A stretch of 64,000 nucleotides of DNA from Trichosphaerium sp. ATCC 40318 (taxonomy: Eukaryota; Discosea; Flabellinia; Trichosidae). The notes below the pieces were generated by a model that searched no databases, was not told the DNA's origin, and saw nothing but the letters and a program-made list of their open reading frames with translations. The stretch is taken from the NCBI GenBank assembly GCA_038496445.1, contig JALMLS010000075.1:62001-126000 (forward strand). Reading direction: 5' to 3'. The first letter of the stretch is position 1. Each line of letters begins with the position of its first letter. The translations under genes and the position numbers were made by a program. Shown piece by piece: positions 49,048 through 60,988 of this stretch.

Positions 49048-50100
49048 TTGTTTCCAACTGTAGATTTGCATACGAATCTAGAAAAAAAGTGTCAAGATTT
49101 CTCATGGACACAAAAAAAGAAAAAAAAAACCTCACCTCTTTTGCTTCGTCTACGTGGTCTTCGCGGATTCTCCTTTCTCTTTCTTCCTCCTCTGCTTTTT
49201 TAACTTGTTCAAGTGTTGCTTTACGGGCTTCTTCCGCTTTTCCTTCTTCCTCCTTTTCTTCCACAATCTTAAACAACCCACGTGTTAGTATAAAATAAAA
49301 AAAGAACAAGTTGGGAAAATGTACTTACCCTACGTGCACGCTCCTTCTCTTCCAAGGTCTTAGCTCTGCTCAATGAAGTGTGTTCTTCAATTGGACCAAA
49401 TGCCTTCTTTGCGATCAAAACGTTACAGTCAGCGTTCTCGAGGCAATACTTTGTTGTAGAACCAACGAAAATTCTTGCAAAATGTCAGAAAATGTAGCAT
49501 AATAACAATAAACCACACCTTTTAACTGAGTTCATATCGCGTCTGCCAATCACCAAGTGGTGAATATTCTTTTCTTTGACAGCCTAGGCTAGTTTAAGCT
49601 TCTTTGTGACAAAACCCAGACTCACCTGACAAATGCCATCCCCAATATGCGTCGACCAACCCATTACTAGCTTAGGCGTCACAAGTACTTCCTTTGCTCG
49701 TTTATGGAAGAATCTCAACGTCTTTTTACACAGTGCTTCCTATTTATCGTTGTCAAAATACAAAACCGCAAAAACACTTTAAAACGTACCTGTTGCGCCT
49801 GGTATTCTTTGATATACTCACCAGACTCTAAAGGAAACAAGTGAAGGTCCTTTAGGTCTTCAGCTGCTCTGTAAATGTACAGAGTGTCGTCTTTGACGTT
49901 CATTAGCGAGAGAGCCTACAAACAAGCAGTCAGTAAATCGGTACGGAACGTTAACTGCCGTACAATATTAAAAGCCCACTGGGCGTACCTACGCGGTAAG
50001 TGTCAGTACAGCAGTACAACGGTTGTACAAGTAAGCGACTTGTATTTAAAAAAAAAACGTACTCGCTCTCATCTACTGCTACCATCCAATTTGTTGCCAT
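49048..50100 (-). CDS. Universal stress protein with charged coiled-coil tail
   Basis: The start is ATG at 50100, MATNWMVAVDESE, joined to YAQWAFNIVRQLTFR. Next come ALSLMNVKDDTLYIYRAAED and LVMGWSTHIGDGICQAVKEK, then the nucleotide-binding end HHLVIGRRDMNSVKRIFVGS, TTKYCLENADCNVLIAKKAF. The G-x2-x-G-(x)9-GS pattern typical of ATP-binding UspA proteins is nearly kept (GRRDMNSVKRIFVGS). After the domain comes a strongly charged helix (EEKEEEGKAEEARKATLEQV, KKAEEEERERRIREDHVDEA). There are about seven introns. The last exon is short and its frame uncertain, so the stop may lie between 49013 and 49048. The role is stress tolerance by inference. Confidence 0.75.
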
Positions 50101-50528
50101 TGTTGTTGTTTGTTTACTTTTTTGGTTTTATGATTCTTAAAAAAAGTCTAATTTCCTCTTGCATCAGTCAGTTCTTAAGTTTATTGGTAATAGTAAGAAA
50201 AAACGTACACAGATCCTTTACGTTTATACGGTGCCACAGACTACGTAAGCGTAAGGGCAACTTGTATTGTAGTGAACCTTTTTTTTCTTTCTTAGGCAAC
50301 CAAAACACGTGTCAGGAGTGTTACAATGTAATTAAATTTCACTGAGAGTAATAACAGGCGTAATTGCTGAGGTAGATAGCTTTTTATAACTAGCAAGTCT
50401 CACTTAGAATAGCATCGGAGGTATGTTGCATTGTACGTACAAGCAACTGAACAACCGACCAAAATGTTTGTTCACAAAAGTACAACAACAAGTTGGTGTT
50501 ACAAGCGAATTTATTTTTCTAGAACTAG
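50101..50528. other. Intergenic stretch
   Basis: This lies between the start of the stress protein gene and the 3' end of the ankyrin gene. It has CACGTG at about 50304. No supported gene is seen, although an open plus-strand frame crosses 50101-50345. Confidence 0.35.
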
Positions 50529-52099
50529 TTACGAACTAAAAACATCGAGTTGGCGTTTTGTATCGATAATACTACTTGATGTATCATCCAAAAGTTTCAA
50601 TAGCTTTGCAAGTGTTCTATGTGCTTCCTCAACCTGTTGCTTCTTATACGCTGACATATCTTCACTCATTGTAGTATCAGCTTGTTGTGTGCTTCCACCT
50701 TCAGGTACAGCTGCAAGCTTACCCTCAAGCTCTTTATTCTTAGCCATGAGCGCCTCAATCTGGGTTTTTTGCGCAGTGTTTATTGAAGCCAAAGTCTTGG
50801 CTTCCTCGGCCTTCTTCTGTAGTGCCATTCCCATTTCTTTTAGTTTATTCGTAGCCTCACTATTAGCAGATTCTAATGCAGCATAATCTTTATACAATTG
50901 CATTAACTTCCTTTCTGCAACACTTTTTGTTTCTTTCAGTTTAGTTTCAAGTGCTTTTTGATCTTCAACTTCTTTTCTCAAATCAAGAATTTCTACAGCA
51001 TAGTTAGCAACTTAAATTCCTTTCAACTCATTGGAATATGTCACAGTTCAAATATCCAACAAAAACAAAAAGAACAGTTTATCAAGTTGTAATCAGTACC
51101 TCCTAGCCTCTTTACTTTTGATGGATCAAAAAAATCAATGAGTTCTTGATTTTTTGTATCAACAACTACATCATACGCAGTACCTGAAAGAAAAAAGTTG
51201 GCATGTCATTCAAATTGTATCAACCGTACGTTTCATAGAATCCTTTATGTTTCTATCAGCTCCTGCATCAAAGAGCATACGTAAGCAAGAGATATTCTGA
51301 TTGGTAGCACTAAAGTAAGTGTAAATCTCTTGCAATAAAAATTTAATGTTACTTCTGTAAAGTAGTACAACGTACCTGTAGTGCAATGGCGTGAACCCTT
51401 GGTTCCCGCGAGTGTTTATGCTGGCTTTTCCGCCGTGTGCAAGCAAGACAGCTAATGTTGTTTCTGCGCCATTTAAACATGCCCAATGAACGGCTATGGT
51501 TGTTTTAGTGCGTAAGAAGGCGTGGGAAACGCAAGTAATTGAAAATAGAAAGAGAAAGAGAAGCACAGAATTAGCAAAAAATTCGGTGAAACTTCGGTTT
51601 TTTAAACGTTTGGCTTTGTTTACGTACGAGATTCATCGTTAATATCCAAAGTTAGTTTAGCGTCAGCTTTTAAGAGCGCTAAACAAATATCTGTTCGACC
51701 TTCACCAGCTGCCCTAATATTGATGAATTGGTTTAATTTCGTTGTTTTCAATGGTTTAACGCACCAGTGCAGGGCGGTTGCTTTTTCTGAGTCTACAACG
51801 TTTAAAAGGGCAGGCGCAGCGTCTAATAGCATTTTTGCCACGTCCCAGTGCCCCTCTGAGCACGCGTAGTGTAATAATGTAGCGCCACCGTATAAACCGC
51901 AAGCAGAGGCTAGCATTGCTTCCACAGGATCGTCGTCATCATCAACCTACACATAGTTAGACCTAGAATTAAATACTGTTTTTCTAACCTCCATCGCATC
52001 AGGATTCTGTGTAGCAGCTATAGACTTTTGCTTGGCAGTCAACCATTCTTTTACAGCCTGTACATTTCCTTCTTTAACTTCTTCAAGTACTTCCGCCAT
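50529..52099 (-). CDS. Ankyrin-repeat protein with C-terminal coiled coil
   Basis: ATG at 52099 reads MAEVLEEVKEGNVQAVKEWL. Ankyrin units follow: GATLLHYACSEGHWDVAKML, KATALHWCVKP, AAGEGRTDICLALLKADAKL, VHWACLNGAETTLAVLLAHG, FTPLHY, SATNQNISCLRMLFDAGADR, each with the TxLHxA or similar core. The last exon is a coiled coil (RKEVEDQKALETKLKETKSV through KLLKLLDDTSSSIIDTKRQL), ending LDVFSS. It has about six introns. Ankyrin repeats bind proteins; partners are unknown. The gene is divergent from the SLC30A9-like gene, 285 nt apart. Confidence 0.8.
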
Positions 52100-52383
52100 G
52101 TTTCTTGACAAGTTTTTTGGTTTTTTTTTACTTTTTTTGAAATTTGACTGCCTTTTTGCTAAGGGTCCCATACTTTTAACACCCATGAGGTGAACTGAAA
52201 TAACAAGCATTATCACTACACTACAGCATGTTTATTAGAGCAAATATTGGCTCGCAAATAACGCGATCGCATTTTGCTACTAGAGGCACACAAACGCATA
52301 GGAGAAGGCGTGACACTATATCATTGTTAAATGTGCTAACAACACTTGCAGATACTCAGTAGCGCGTGTAACCTCGCCTAAAC

Positions 52384-54301
52384 ATGTTAAAAGAGTCGAC
52401 ACGCGCTTTTCTTTGGCGTCTAAAACCCACTTTGCCCCAACAACACGAGTTTGGCACAGATTCCTTCAAGCGCCTTCCACGCTCTTTCCTCGTTGGTATT
52501 GTACAGTAAAAAACGAAAACACGTCAAAAGACACAAAAGCTACTTCAGCGCCAAAAGACAAACAAAAGCAAGAGAATACTTCGATAAGCTTTTTTGCGCG
52601 TCATTTCACAACCTCAGAGCCTCCTGACATTCAACGAATTCCAATTCTAGAGGAGCAACGCACTAGAGGTACGCATAGAGAGCGCTGTAGCTACCAAATG
52701 TAGACATTGATGGACATAATTTTTTTGAATTTGAAATGTTAACTGTTCCCTTCAAACGGCAAATCTATAACTTACGCTACACTAGCCGTCAATACAGTAG
52801 CTACAGCATTAGTCATGAATGTTTTCAATATGGTAGCGCGTTTTGGCGTTGCTAGTTTCACAGGTAACTCCTATTACGTCGCTGAAGCACCTTTAATTCT
52901 TTGTAGGTTCTTCTTCTATCCTTTCAGAGGCAATTCATTCCGTGGCTGATTGCGTCAATGAGAGTTTGTTGTTGATAGGCATCTTTGCACGTGATATTTT
53001 TTTTCACATTGATTTTTTTTAGCTGGTTATTGCTTCTAACATTGTATTGTAGCGATCTCACCGATCTCCTACGGCTGAGTACCCTTATGGATTCTCTGGT
53101 GAATTAAATGCTTACGCTTTAGTTTCAGCCGTTGGTGTTTTTTTCTTGGGCTGTGGTGCTTCTATTGGTCATGGACTTACATGTTTGATGGCACCTCACG
53201 ATGTTGAGTACCTTTGGGCCGCTATGGGGTTACTAGGTAACAATTTCTTCACATTTGGGATTCTGAGTTAACGTTTCTAGGTGTCACCATTATTTTTGAC
53301 TCCATCTCTATGATGAGGGCTTTATTCACCTTAAATGCGAATGCCAAAGAAACAAATTTGTCATTGTACAGCTATATTATGCGTGGAGATGATACAACAT
53401 GTATGTAAGGCTGTAGACACAGTTCTTTGGGATTTTTTTCATTTTTTTTCATTTTGGCTTTTGACTGGTACTTACATTATTCAAAAGCCGTTTCTGTACT
53501 TGTAGAGGATGCTACATCACTGGTATGTTACATTACTAGCGGTTTTCACGTTATTTTTTGATTGTTGTTTTTAACAATTTCTTTTTAGGTTGGTCAGGTT
53601 GTTGCTGCTACTTGTTTGACGCTGGCTGCTGTTACAGGTCATCCAATATTTGATCCTATTGGGTCCATTATAATTGGTGTTCTATTAGGTAAGCGTGTTG
53701 CATCCCTCGCCGTTTTTTTATCTTAACTTTGGGTCTTTTAGGATGTAGTGCTTGCTTTTTAGTAAAGCGGAACATGAGTGCTTTAGTACCTAGATCAGTA
53801 CCAGATGGAGAAAAAAAAGTAATTACTCAGGTTCTTAAAGACTCACCATTAGTTGATAAGGTTTACAAACTCAAAGCGGTACGTCTAAAGTACACTGTTT
53901 TTCAGACTTCTTTTGTTCCAAACGTCATGTGGCTTGTTTTTTTGACTTTAATAGGTTCAAATCGGTCCTAACGTGTCGAGAGTATCTGCTGATCTTGAAT
54001 ATAATGGTATATTTGTTGCAGAACGAGTTCTAGCCAAGATCAAGCTAGATGAAGTAGTTCCAGCAATAAAAACACATGATGATCTACGACAATTTTTGCT
54101 GTACTTTGGTATGTCTTGCTATCATTTCTTTTCTTGCTTTGCTTCAGAAACATGGTATATATTTCCCTGTATATTTTAACACGTAGTTTAGGAGAAAGCC
54201 TTCTTGAAGAGCTTGGTGATGAAGTTGACAAACTAGAAGTTGACATTAAGGCAGACTTACCAGATCGTGGTGTAATCCACATCGATTTTGAATCAAACTA
54301 A
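52384..54301 (+). CDS. SLC30A9-like cation diffusion facilitator (mitochondrial ZnT9 type)
   Basis: The N-terminus is basic and hydroxylated, mitochondrial-like (MLKESTRAFLWRLKPTLPQQ in one frame, RFLQAPSTLFPRWYC in the other; the first join is unresolved). The CDF domain is clear: TVATALVMNVFNMVARFGVA, SFTGSSSILSEAIHSVADCV with the HxxxD metal site, RSHRSPTAEYPYGFSGELNA, VTIIFDSISMMRALFTL, and GHPIFDPIGSIIIGVLLG. The long C-terminal part (EKKVITQVLKDSPLVDKVYK, RVSADLEYNGIFVAERVLAK, LLEELGDEVDKLEVDIKADL) fits SLC30A9. That protein moves zinc out of mitochondria in animals. There are about nine introns. Confidence 0.82.
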
Positions 54302-54451
54302 ACCATTGTACATTCGCTTACGTAAGTAATAATAATAAATAAATCAAAAATTTTGGTTGCGCGCAAGTATTTAAGTCACAGACAAAGTTTAAGTTAAAGT
54401 TCACGAATTTGTGAAATAATCTTTATTACGCTATCGACAACGTTGGAGACG

Positions 54452-55308
54452 ATGCTTCAACTTGGTAAACAGATTAGCCCACTTACAAACTGGATACCAG
54501 ACAATGAGAGAACCCACTGTGGTTTTTGTCAGGTTAAGTTTAGATTTCCATCCCCTTCCAGGCATCACTGCAGGTATGTACTACCATCGCGCGTTGGAAA
54601 AGCCTTTTCCAACTCCGTCCTTTAAAAGCACAATTTTTCCTAAATTTAAGTCTCCAAAAGTGTTGTTATGGTACTGACACCGTACAAGGCGCTGTGGCGA
54701 AATCTACTGCAACGACTGTACAAACCTCCGTAGCAAGTTTCCGCCAGAGTACTCTTACAAATCCAAGCAACGCGTCTGTAATACCTGTTACTTCCTTTAC
54801 GATGGTCTGGGCTCGCTTTTGACGACTGGTGTGACTTTCCGCGTTATTGGGGTTCGTAAAGCGTTTCGAGCGAAACCAGCGCTACTATACGCCTATTGTC
54901 GTTTCTAATTATCGAGTTTTAGAGTCTTGCGATTTGTTCAAGATGGACTGAGCTAATCAGCGATTTCTATGAGGAAAGCCAGGATCTCATAGTAAAAGTA
55001 AAAGACTGTTGTCCGAATATCAAGCGCGGGATTCTTTGCATTGGCCTTAAAAAGATAAAGCTCTCACAAATACGGTACGTCTCGCTAGTGTTAATTTACG
55101 CGATATTACGTCGAATTCTGACTTTTAACGTGGTAGAAACGTTCAATGGAAAGTATCATCTCCAACAAACCTTGTTGTAATTAGCATGGATAAAGGAGAT
55201 ATTGTATTAATGCAACGTGATCCGTTTGTACCATCACACGAAGAAAAACCAAAGAATGTAGCGAAAGAGTTTGCTACCATTTTGAAAGAAATGTTAAAAA
55301 AAGTTTAA
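54452..55308 (+). CDS. FYVE zinc-finger protein
   Basis: The start MLQLGKQISPLTNWIPDNER leads straight into a FYVE finger: THCGFCQVKFRF, SRHHCR (the phosphate-binding basic motif), then CGEIYCNDCTNLRSKFPPEY and RVCNTCY, giving eight zinc ligands. FYVE domains bind PI3P on early endosomes. The second half (VQDGLSHISDFYEESQDLIV, KVKDCCPNIKRGILCIGLKK, SPTNLVVISMDKGDIVLMQR) looks like a PH-type beta domain. The intron at about 54574-54686 splits the RHHCRRCG motif. The protein is about 220 residues. Confidence 0.78.
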
Positions 55309-55660
55309 CACTTTTTTTTTTTGTACAAAGCATGACATGTATATAACGTAAATAAACCTGTACATATTGTAAACAACAACAATGAAGCTGTACAGGTCGA
55401 TACACTACAAAAACAAATCTCTCAGAGTCGCCAGGAAAGCAGTTTCAGAGTCTTTTTTTTGCGCACACAAACACAAGTTGCACGGCAGGCGAAGGTGTTG
55501 TTATTAAAAACCATGGTAACCTCAGTAGTAGTAGGGTAGCTTTGTGAATACTTTTAAAAGTCGTAACGCTTGAAAACAGCGAGACTTGTTCGGTGAAACA
55601 CTTAACGCGAAAAAAACCATAAGTTACCTTATTTTTAACCTAAAAAAACCCTTCAGCAAA
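55309..55660. promoter_or_regulatory. Upstream region of the FAF1-like gene
   Basis: No coding exon is seen; an AATAAA at 55350 probably serves the FYVE gene. Confidence 0.4.
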
Positions 55661-57863
55661 ATGAGTGATAATGCAGACGAGAAAATGGATTTGAACGAAA
55701 CAGCAGATACGAATGATCTTGCGTTCTCCAATGACGCACAATTGGTTGACAGTGATTACGACGATGATGGGTATTACTCCGCAGCGTCACTCTCTTCAGG
55801 AGCAGAAGACTTTATGTTTGATGACGAACCGAAATCAACACCACAGGCTACAATTCCGCCAAATTCATCTGGAAATGCTCCAGAAGTTGGACCTAACTCC
55901 AATAATAATATTGAGCTGATGATAAGCTTCAAAGATGACCTTTACCCTGTAACCGTACCAAAAAGCGCCACAGTCAAGCAATTAAAAGATGCAGTATGCG
56001 CAAAGACAGGTGTTGTACCAGATAGACAAACGTTTATTGGTTTCAAAGACAGTGTGCGCGATCTGCTTGCAATGAACGAGGTACGCGTTTTTTATCTATT
56101 TTAAATCAAAATGAGCTAATTGCAGTATTTTTGTCATCACCAGACATTTTAAATTGTCTTTGTACAACTGTCCTCTACGTTTTTTTTTCATTTAATGAAA
56201 TTCTGTTTACTCGTTATCTCCGACCTTGTATTTTAGTAATACTTTTCTAGTTTCCTTTAGAAGCTCTTGGTATTGAACATCTACAAAGCGTGCTGTTGCA
56301 GGAAAAGTTTCTGGCTCCAGAAAACCCGTTTGAGTGCGTGCTTGACAAACTGTTGTGTTTTTTTATTTGTTGGCTGTTGTTAACGCTTCATAGGAGTGGA
56401 AAATTAAATGTAAATGATCTATCGCAGTTACTCGATACTACAGCTGTAGATGAAAAGGAATTCACAGCCAAGTTTGAAGTACGTGAGTTGTTAATGCCAT
56501 TTTTTTTCAACTTGTATTTTTTTTGACACTTTGGTTTTTTTTGTCTAACTTTTTATGTATAGGAAGACTATGGCTCAACACATCCTATATTCCTCGGAGG
56601 ATCTTATTCAGAAACAGCTAAATTAGCGAAAAGTTCATTTAGATTAATGGTCGTGAATTTACAGGCCAACAAAACTCAGAATAATTTGTACTGCAGGTAT
56701 GTTACACGACACTTGTATTATTGTTATAATTGCATTGTGATTGTTGATGAGATTCATGTACTAACATAAGCGGTTAGGAACGTACTCACCAATCCCAATC
56801 TCGCGCAGTTCTGTTCTCTCAATTTCCTGTTCTGGGTTGGCTTTTTAGATGAAGAGAAGGAGCAACAGATTAAGGATTTGACAGGTGTTACTTTTCAATT
56901 TCCTTTCTTGGCTGTTGTTGGTCATTTAGAAACTGGTTTCAATGTATTAGAAGTAATGCAGGTACGTAACAAACAATTAAAAACAAAGTCAATGTAAAAA
57001 AATTAACTTTTTAATATTAGGGTGCCCAACTGGTTGATCCTGACAATTTGATGGCTAAGCTAATGCAAGTCCAAGAAAACTCCAAGGCGTCTCTCGACAA
57101 GGCGCGCATTACCTAGTACGTTTAAAAACAAGAAAGATTACAAGTGTTTTTTGGTATCTAATGAAAAATAATAGTAACCGACGTCAAGCTGAACGACGAG
57201 TTGTTGAAGAACAAAACTATGCATTTAATAGAAGTTTACTAGAAGATCAAGAAAAGGAAAGAAAAAGAAAGGAAGAAGCAGACCGTGTTGCTCTTGGTAA
57301 ATAACAACGAGTCCAACTGTATTTATTGTTCTAAATTACTCTTCTAGAGAAGGAAACAAAGGAATCAAAACTCAAGGCTGCTAGAGAGGCTTGCCTCAAA
57401 GCACTCAGTGAACTTCCAGCAGCGCCATCAGCAGAAGAGTTGCAGGGACAAAGGTATGTGTTTGCAGTGTATAGATGTAGTTTCCTGCTAACTAACCTTT
57501 ATTGTAGAGCCGCAACACTTGCAATCAAATTACCAGATGGATCTCGCATAAAGAGGACTTTTCCACCAGATGTTACTTTCCAGGTATTTTACGACTCTAG
57601 TTGCAGTGTGCTTACATTTTTTCCTTAAGGCTGTACTTACTTTAGCTGCTGGAACGATTGCGGAGCGTCTTACGGATACAACGTTCCTGGACGACTCAAC
57701 GCCATTCGATCACCCAGATCCTAAGCCATGGAGTATAGAAAGCTATGAGTTTGTTGCAAACTACCCAAGGCGTGTTTTCCACACGGATTCAGCGCCAAAA
57801 ACTTTAAAAGAGCTCGGTTTATATCCGCAAGCAATGTTGTTTTTACAACCTAGAAGAACCTAA
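55661..57863 (+). CDS. FAF1-like UBL-UAS-UBX protein
   Basis: MSDNADEKMDLNETADTNDL begins an acidic N-terminus. Then come a ubiquitin-like domain (IELMISFKDDLYPVTVPKSA, TVKQLKDAVCAKTGVVPDRQ), a UAS thioredoxin-like domain (FKGGSYSETAKLAKSS-like stretch, TGVTFQFPFLAVVGHLETGF), a charged helix (QAERRVVEEQNYAFNRSLLE, EKERKRKEEADRVALEKETK) and a C-terminal UBX domain (ATLAIKLPDGSRIKRTFPPD, ESYEFVANYPRRVF, TLKELGLYPQAMLFLQPRRT). This is the domain order of FAF1/UBXN3A, which links p97/Cdc48 to ubiquitylated substrates. The UBX p97-binding FPR loop reads YPR here. There are about ten introns. Confidence 0.85.
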
Positions 57864-58108
57864 GAGATAAATATTGAGAAGGTTAAAAAAAACTAGTCGC
57901 GAAGGATACCAAAAAACAAGTGATGAGATCGCTCTCTTTGTAAATAATAGGCATTAAATGACCCTGTACAAACTCTACTCGTGTTGTTGAGGCTTTATTG
58001 CGCTTTTTGATGTTAGCGAGCGCTCTTGTGTCTTTTTTTTTGAGGTTTTTTTTCTTGTCTTTGAAATTCTTCTACTTGGCGAAGTACTCAGTTTTACAAT
58101 ATTCTACA

Positions 58109-59051
58109 ATGTCGAAAGTATCAAGAGAACAGCTTAAAAACATCATCCTTGGGTTTGTAAAACTATTTGATGACCGTGCGTTTGTTGGGTACTTGAAAAC
58201 CTTAAACAAGAACGAAACGAATATCACCAGCGCTGTGGATACCAAACAAAAAGAAATAATACGTGCCAACGGTGTAGAACCAATTGATGGTTTCAATGCT
58301 CTCAGACAAGCAAACATCACCTACAAAGGTACAAATAACAGATTGTTGAAGGTCCAAAATGGCCGGAACGCAAAAAAAACCTTCATCTGCATACAAACGC
58401 GCTACAACCTCGTATTTTTGTATGACGATATATATTCTAACCAATACTAGGTGATCAAGAGTTATTACGCCTTCTTACAATGTGTGCTGTAAAGGAAGAG
58501 TCTGCAGGTACATGACGTTCCAAAAGAGTAAATTGTGCTGATTTCCCTTCAAAGTCGCCGTTGCTATGGGAGAAGTGCCAGCTGAGATACAACAAATGAC
58601 AAGAGATCCTCATAAAATGCGTCAAATGACCGAACAGCTTAAAGCTAAGCTAAAGGAGGTTGAAGAGCAATCAAAGAACGAGGTAGGAAGGCAACTCATT
58701 GTCTTACATCTGAATTAACGGTTTTTTTTTTTCAATTTTCTTTTTTTCTTCATTATTTGAGAACTGATTGTTTTTGATTTAGACCTTCAATGAGCAACAA
58801 CGTGAACAATTCAGAGTCGTACACATGATGTTGTCAAACCGTAAGTACTCGTTTTAGTCTTATTTACAAGCCTTTTACACTGCTTTCTGCAGTAGCTAGA
58901 GGCGCTTATTTATTTGTATTTTTTTTTTGTTTTTTGACAGCAATGTTAATACCTAAACGTAGAAATCGCACAAATGGAAGGTGCATGCAACGAAGCAATA
59001 TCTACTGGTGCCAAGGAAGAAGGTCCACAATCCCTAGACATGGAAGAGTAG
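58109..59051 (+). CDS. Unknown small helical protein
   Basis: The start is MSKVSREQLKNIILGFVKLF. Exons continue NETNITSAVDTKQKEIIRAN, QELLRLLTMCAVKEES, MGEVPAEIQQMTRDPHKMRQ, MTEQLKAKLKEVEEQSKNE and QREQFRVVHMMLSN. The last exon read in the frame AQMEGACNEAISTGAKEEGP, QSLDMEE gives a natural stop at 59051. It is about 180 residues, mostly helical and charged. I recognise no family. The last splice (58950-58970) is uncertain. Confidence 0.55.
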
Positions 59052-59254
59052 AATTGAATTTTTTGTACATTTCGTTGTCAAAAGAAAGAAACTTTACCTC
59101 TCATTGCCGCGTATTACTATGAGCAAAGCACAAGTGCTGCCTCTCATCATGATGTACATCAGTGACACCTGACCTTTGTTCATTAATGACGTTGACTTTA
59201 GTTTTTTTGTCTGTTCTTAAAGCGTACGCGTTAAACAAGCGTTAAAACACAAAC

Positions 59255-59943
59255 ATGTCGGCCATACGCCTCGCGCGTATGAAGCGCTGGTCTTGGAAGC
59301 CTCCACATAAACAAACTCACCCTCTTATGAAGTATTCCAAGTCTTGCCACTTTAAATGGAGTCCTTGGGCGCCATTTGACAACGATGCGCTTCAACTCGC
59401 TATGAATTTGGTCAGAACTGAAGTATGGGGTTTTACAAGGCTAACCAAGTTTGTAATGACCGAAGAGATTGTTTCTAGCCAAAGAGAGGCACTTACAACA
59501 AGACCAACAATGCACGTTGTATTAAGTACGTAGGGCTTCCCCTCTTCGCTAGAGTCCTCACGAAGCAAATTTAAAACAAAAACACTACCTTCTTGGCTTA
59601 TTTAGTATTCTTTTATCTATTAGAGCATTAATCAAGCGTAATACTAACCAGTACTGTAAAGTGAACGACGAAGAAATTACATTTGACTTGACGGTGGTTC
59701 CACTGACGCGCGTCACAGAAGAGCTAATAGCTAGAAGAGAATGGTTCGATTTTAACCTAGAATGGTGAGTTAACGCCTAAGATTTCGTCAAAAACAGATT
59801 TTTTAACCAAAACATCTTTTAAACAGGGAGCGTACTCATTGGGATAACGTTGACGATGATTTGGAAACACTTGAAGAAGAATTAAAGATCATCGAAGAAA
59901 CAAAACAGAAGCTCCAAAAGTCGAAAAAGAAGAACAAATCATA
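59255..59943 (+). CDS. Unknown basic/helical protein, three exons
   Basis: Exon 1 is MSAIRLARMKRWSWKPPHKQ ... FVMTEEIVSSQREALTTRPT. Later exons are RNTNQYCKVNDEEITFDLTV, VTEELIARREWFDFNLEW, then ERTHWDNVDDDLETLEEELK, ending QKLQKSKKKNKS. It is about 155 residues, with a basic, tryptophan-rich N-terminus that could target mitochondria and a charged helical C-terminus. A mitochondrial ribosomal protein is possible but not shown. Confidence 0.55.
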
Positions 59944-60546
59944 AGAGCTTTCTTTGGCCTTTATTTTTCTCTTCTCTTCTCTTCTCTTTATTGTCAATGA
60001 TGTATCTGGAGAACATAGTGTTGTCTTCTATGATTTCACGTGTTGTTCTTCTTATATTGTATTTATAACAACGATGACAACAAAGCACAAAACGAAAAGA
60101 TATCTTTTGCTTTTTTGGATTTTTTTTTGGATCCAGAATTATGTGTAATAAAACAAACTTGTTTAAACACGTAGCTTTCAATACTGTACCCAATAATGTC
60201 TTAGATATTGTCAACATCGAAACAAGTTCCAAAGTATTCTAGTACAAGATCTGCACTCTTAGTTATGAAAGTTGTTTTACTTGCACGTGAAATCATTTGG
60301 ATTAGCGTGGTTTGGCATGTTGTTATCCGTCCAGTCCTTCAACCTTATCATTTATGAAGTCGTTGGAGACTTAACCCGAAAAAAACTAGAAAACAGCGTG
60401 GACAAAAACTAATTGTTTGTACTGAGTACGAACAATCTGCGCATAATCAATGAATAAAATGAGTTTAAAGTACTTTAGCTGTTCCACAAAAATGTAACAA
60501 TAATCTCAAGGTGTACCACGTGCGACAGTGAAGTACTCTATGGTAT
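59944..60546. other. Non-coding stretch with a pyrimidine microsatellite
   Basis: A short CTTCT-type repeat lies at about 59967-59990. A 31-codon minus-strand frame (MISRASKTTFITKSADLVLE) near 60290-60200 may be an exon of an unresolved gene. Nothing else is supported. Confidence 0.3.
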
Positions 60547-60837
60547 CTAAATGGAGAATACTTCAGATGGATGTGGACTAGCACCAATGAACAACGGGTT
60601 ATAAAGTACTGAACGCAAGCAGCTCTAAAGAATCTGTATAGGTGTAGCGCTAACAAGTTCGTATAATCTACACATCTATTGCTCCACCATGAACACTTTT
60701 ACCTTCTGCCAACTTGTCCGGTGACTTATAATATGTGTAGGACAATTGAGCATAAATTGTATGCCATGCAAGAGGTGGTTGACACTTTGAACTTTAAGTA
60801 AATTTCAACACCATTTTATACGGTTTGATGTATTCAT
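60547..60837 (-). CDS. Possible small gene, unresolved
   Basis: From ATG at 60837 (MNTSNRIK) an unusually short 20-nt intron would join to SKCQPPLAWHTIYAQLSYTY, YKSPDKLAEGKSVHGGAIDV, a clearly protein-like stretch. Later joins are ambiguous; one route ends PHPSEVFSI at 60547. It could instead be downstream exons of the W-repeat gene ending at 60989, whose last codons contain a GTAAGA donor. Confidence 0.3.
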
Positions 60838-60988
60838 TGTTTCATCCTGTACAGTTTTTTTTTTCTTATTTTTGCATGAAGTTCTATCTAAACATCTAAC
60901 TAATGCTATGTGTAGTTGTTAATACCGTTATACATTTAACTAACCACCTACAATTGATTAGTTTTCATAAATGTTCGTTTTTCATTTC

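Noticed and set aside
59967-59990. CTTCT microsatellite
   Set aside because: A short simple repeat of a kind expected by slippage; no further structure around it.
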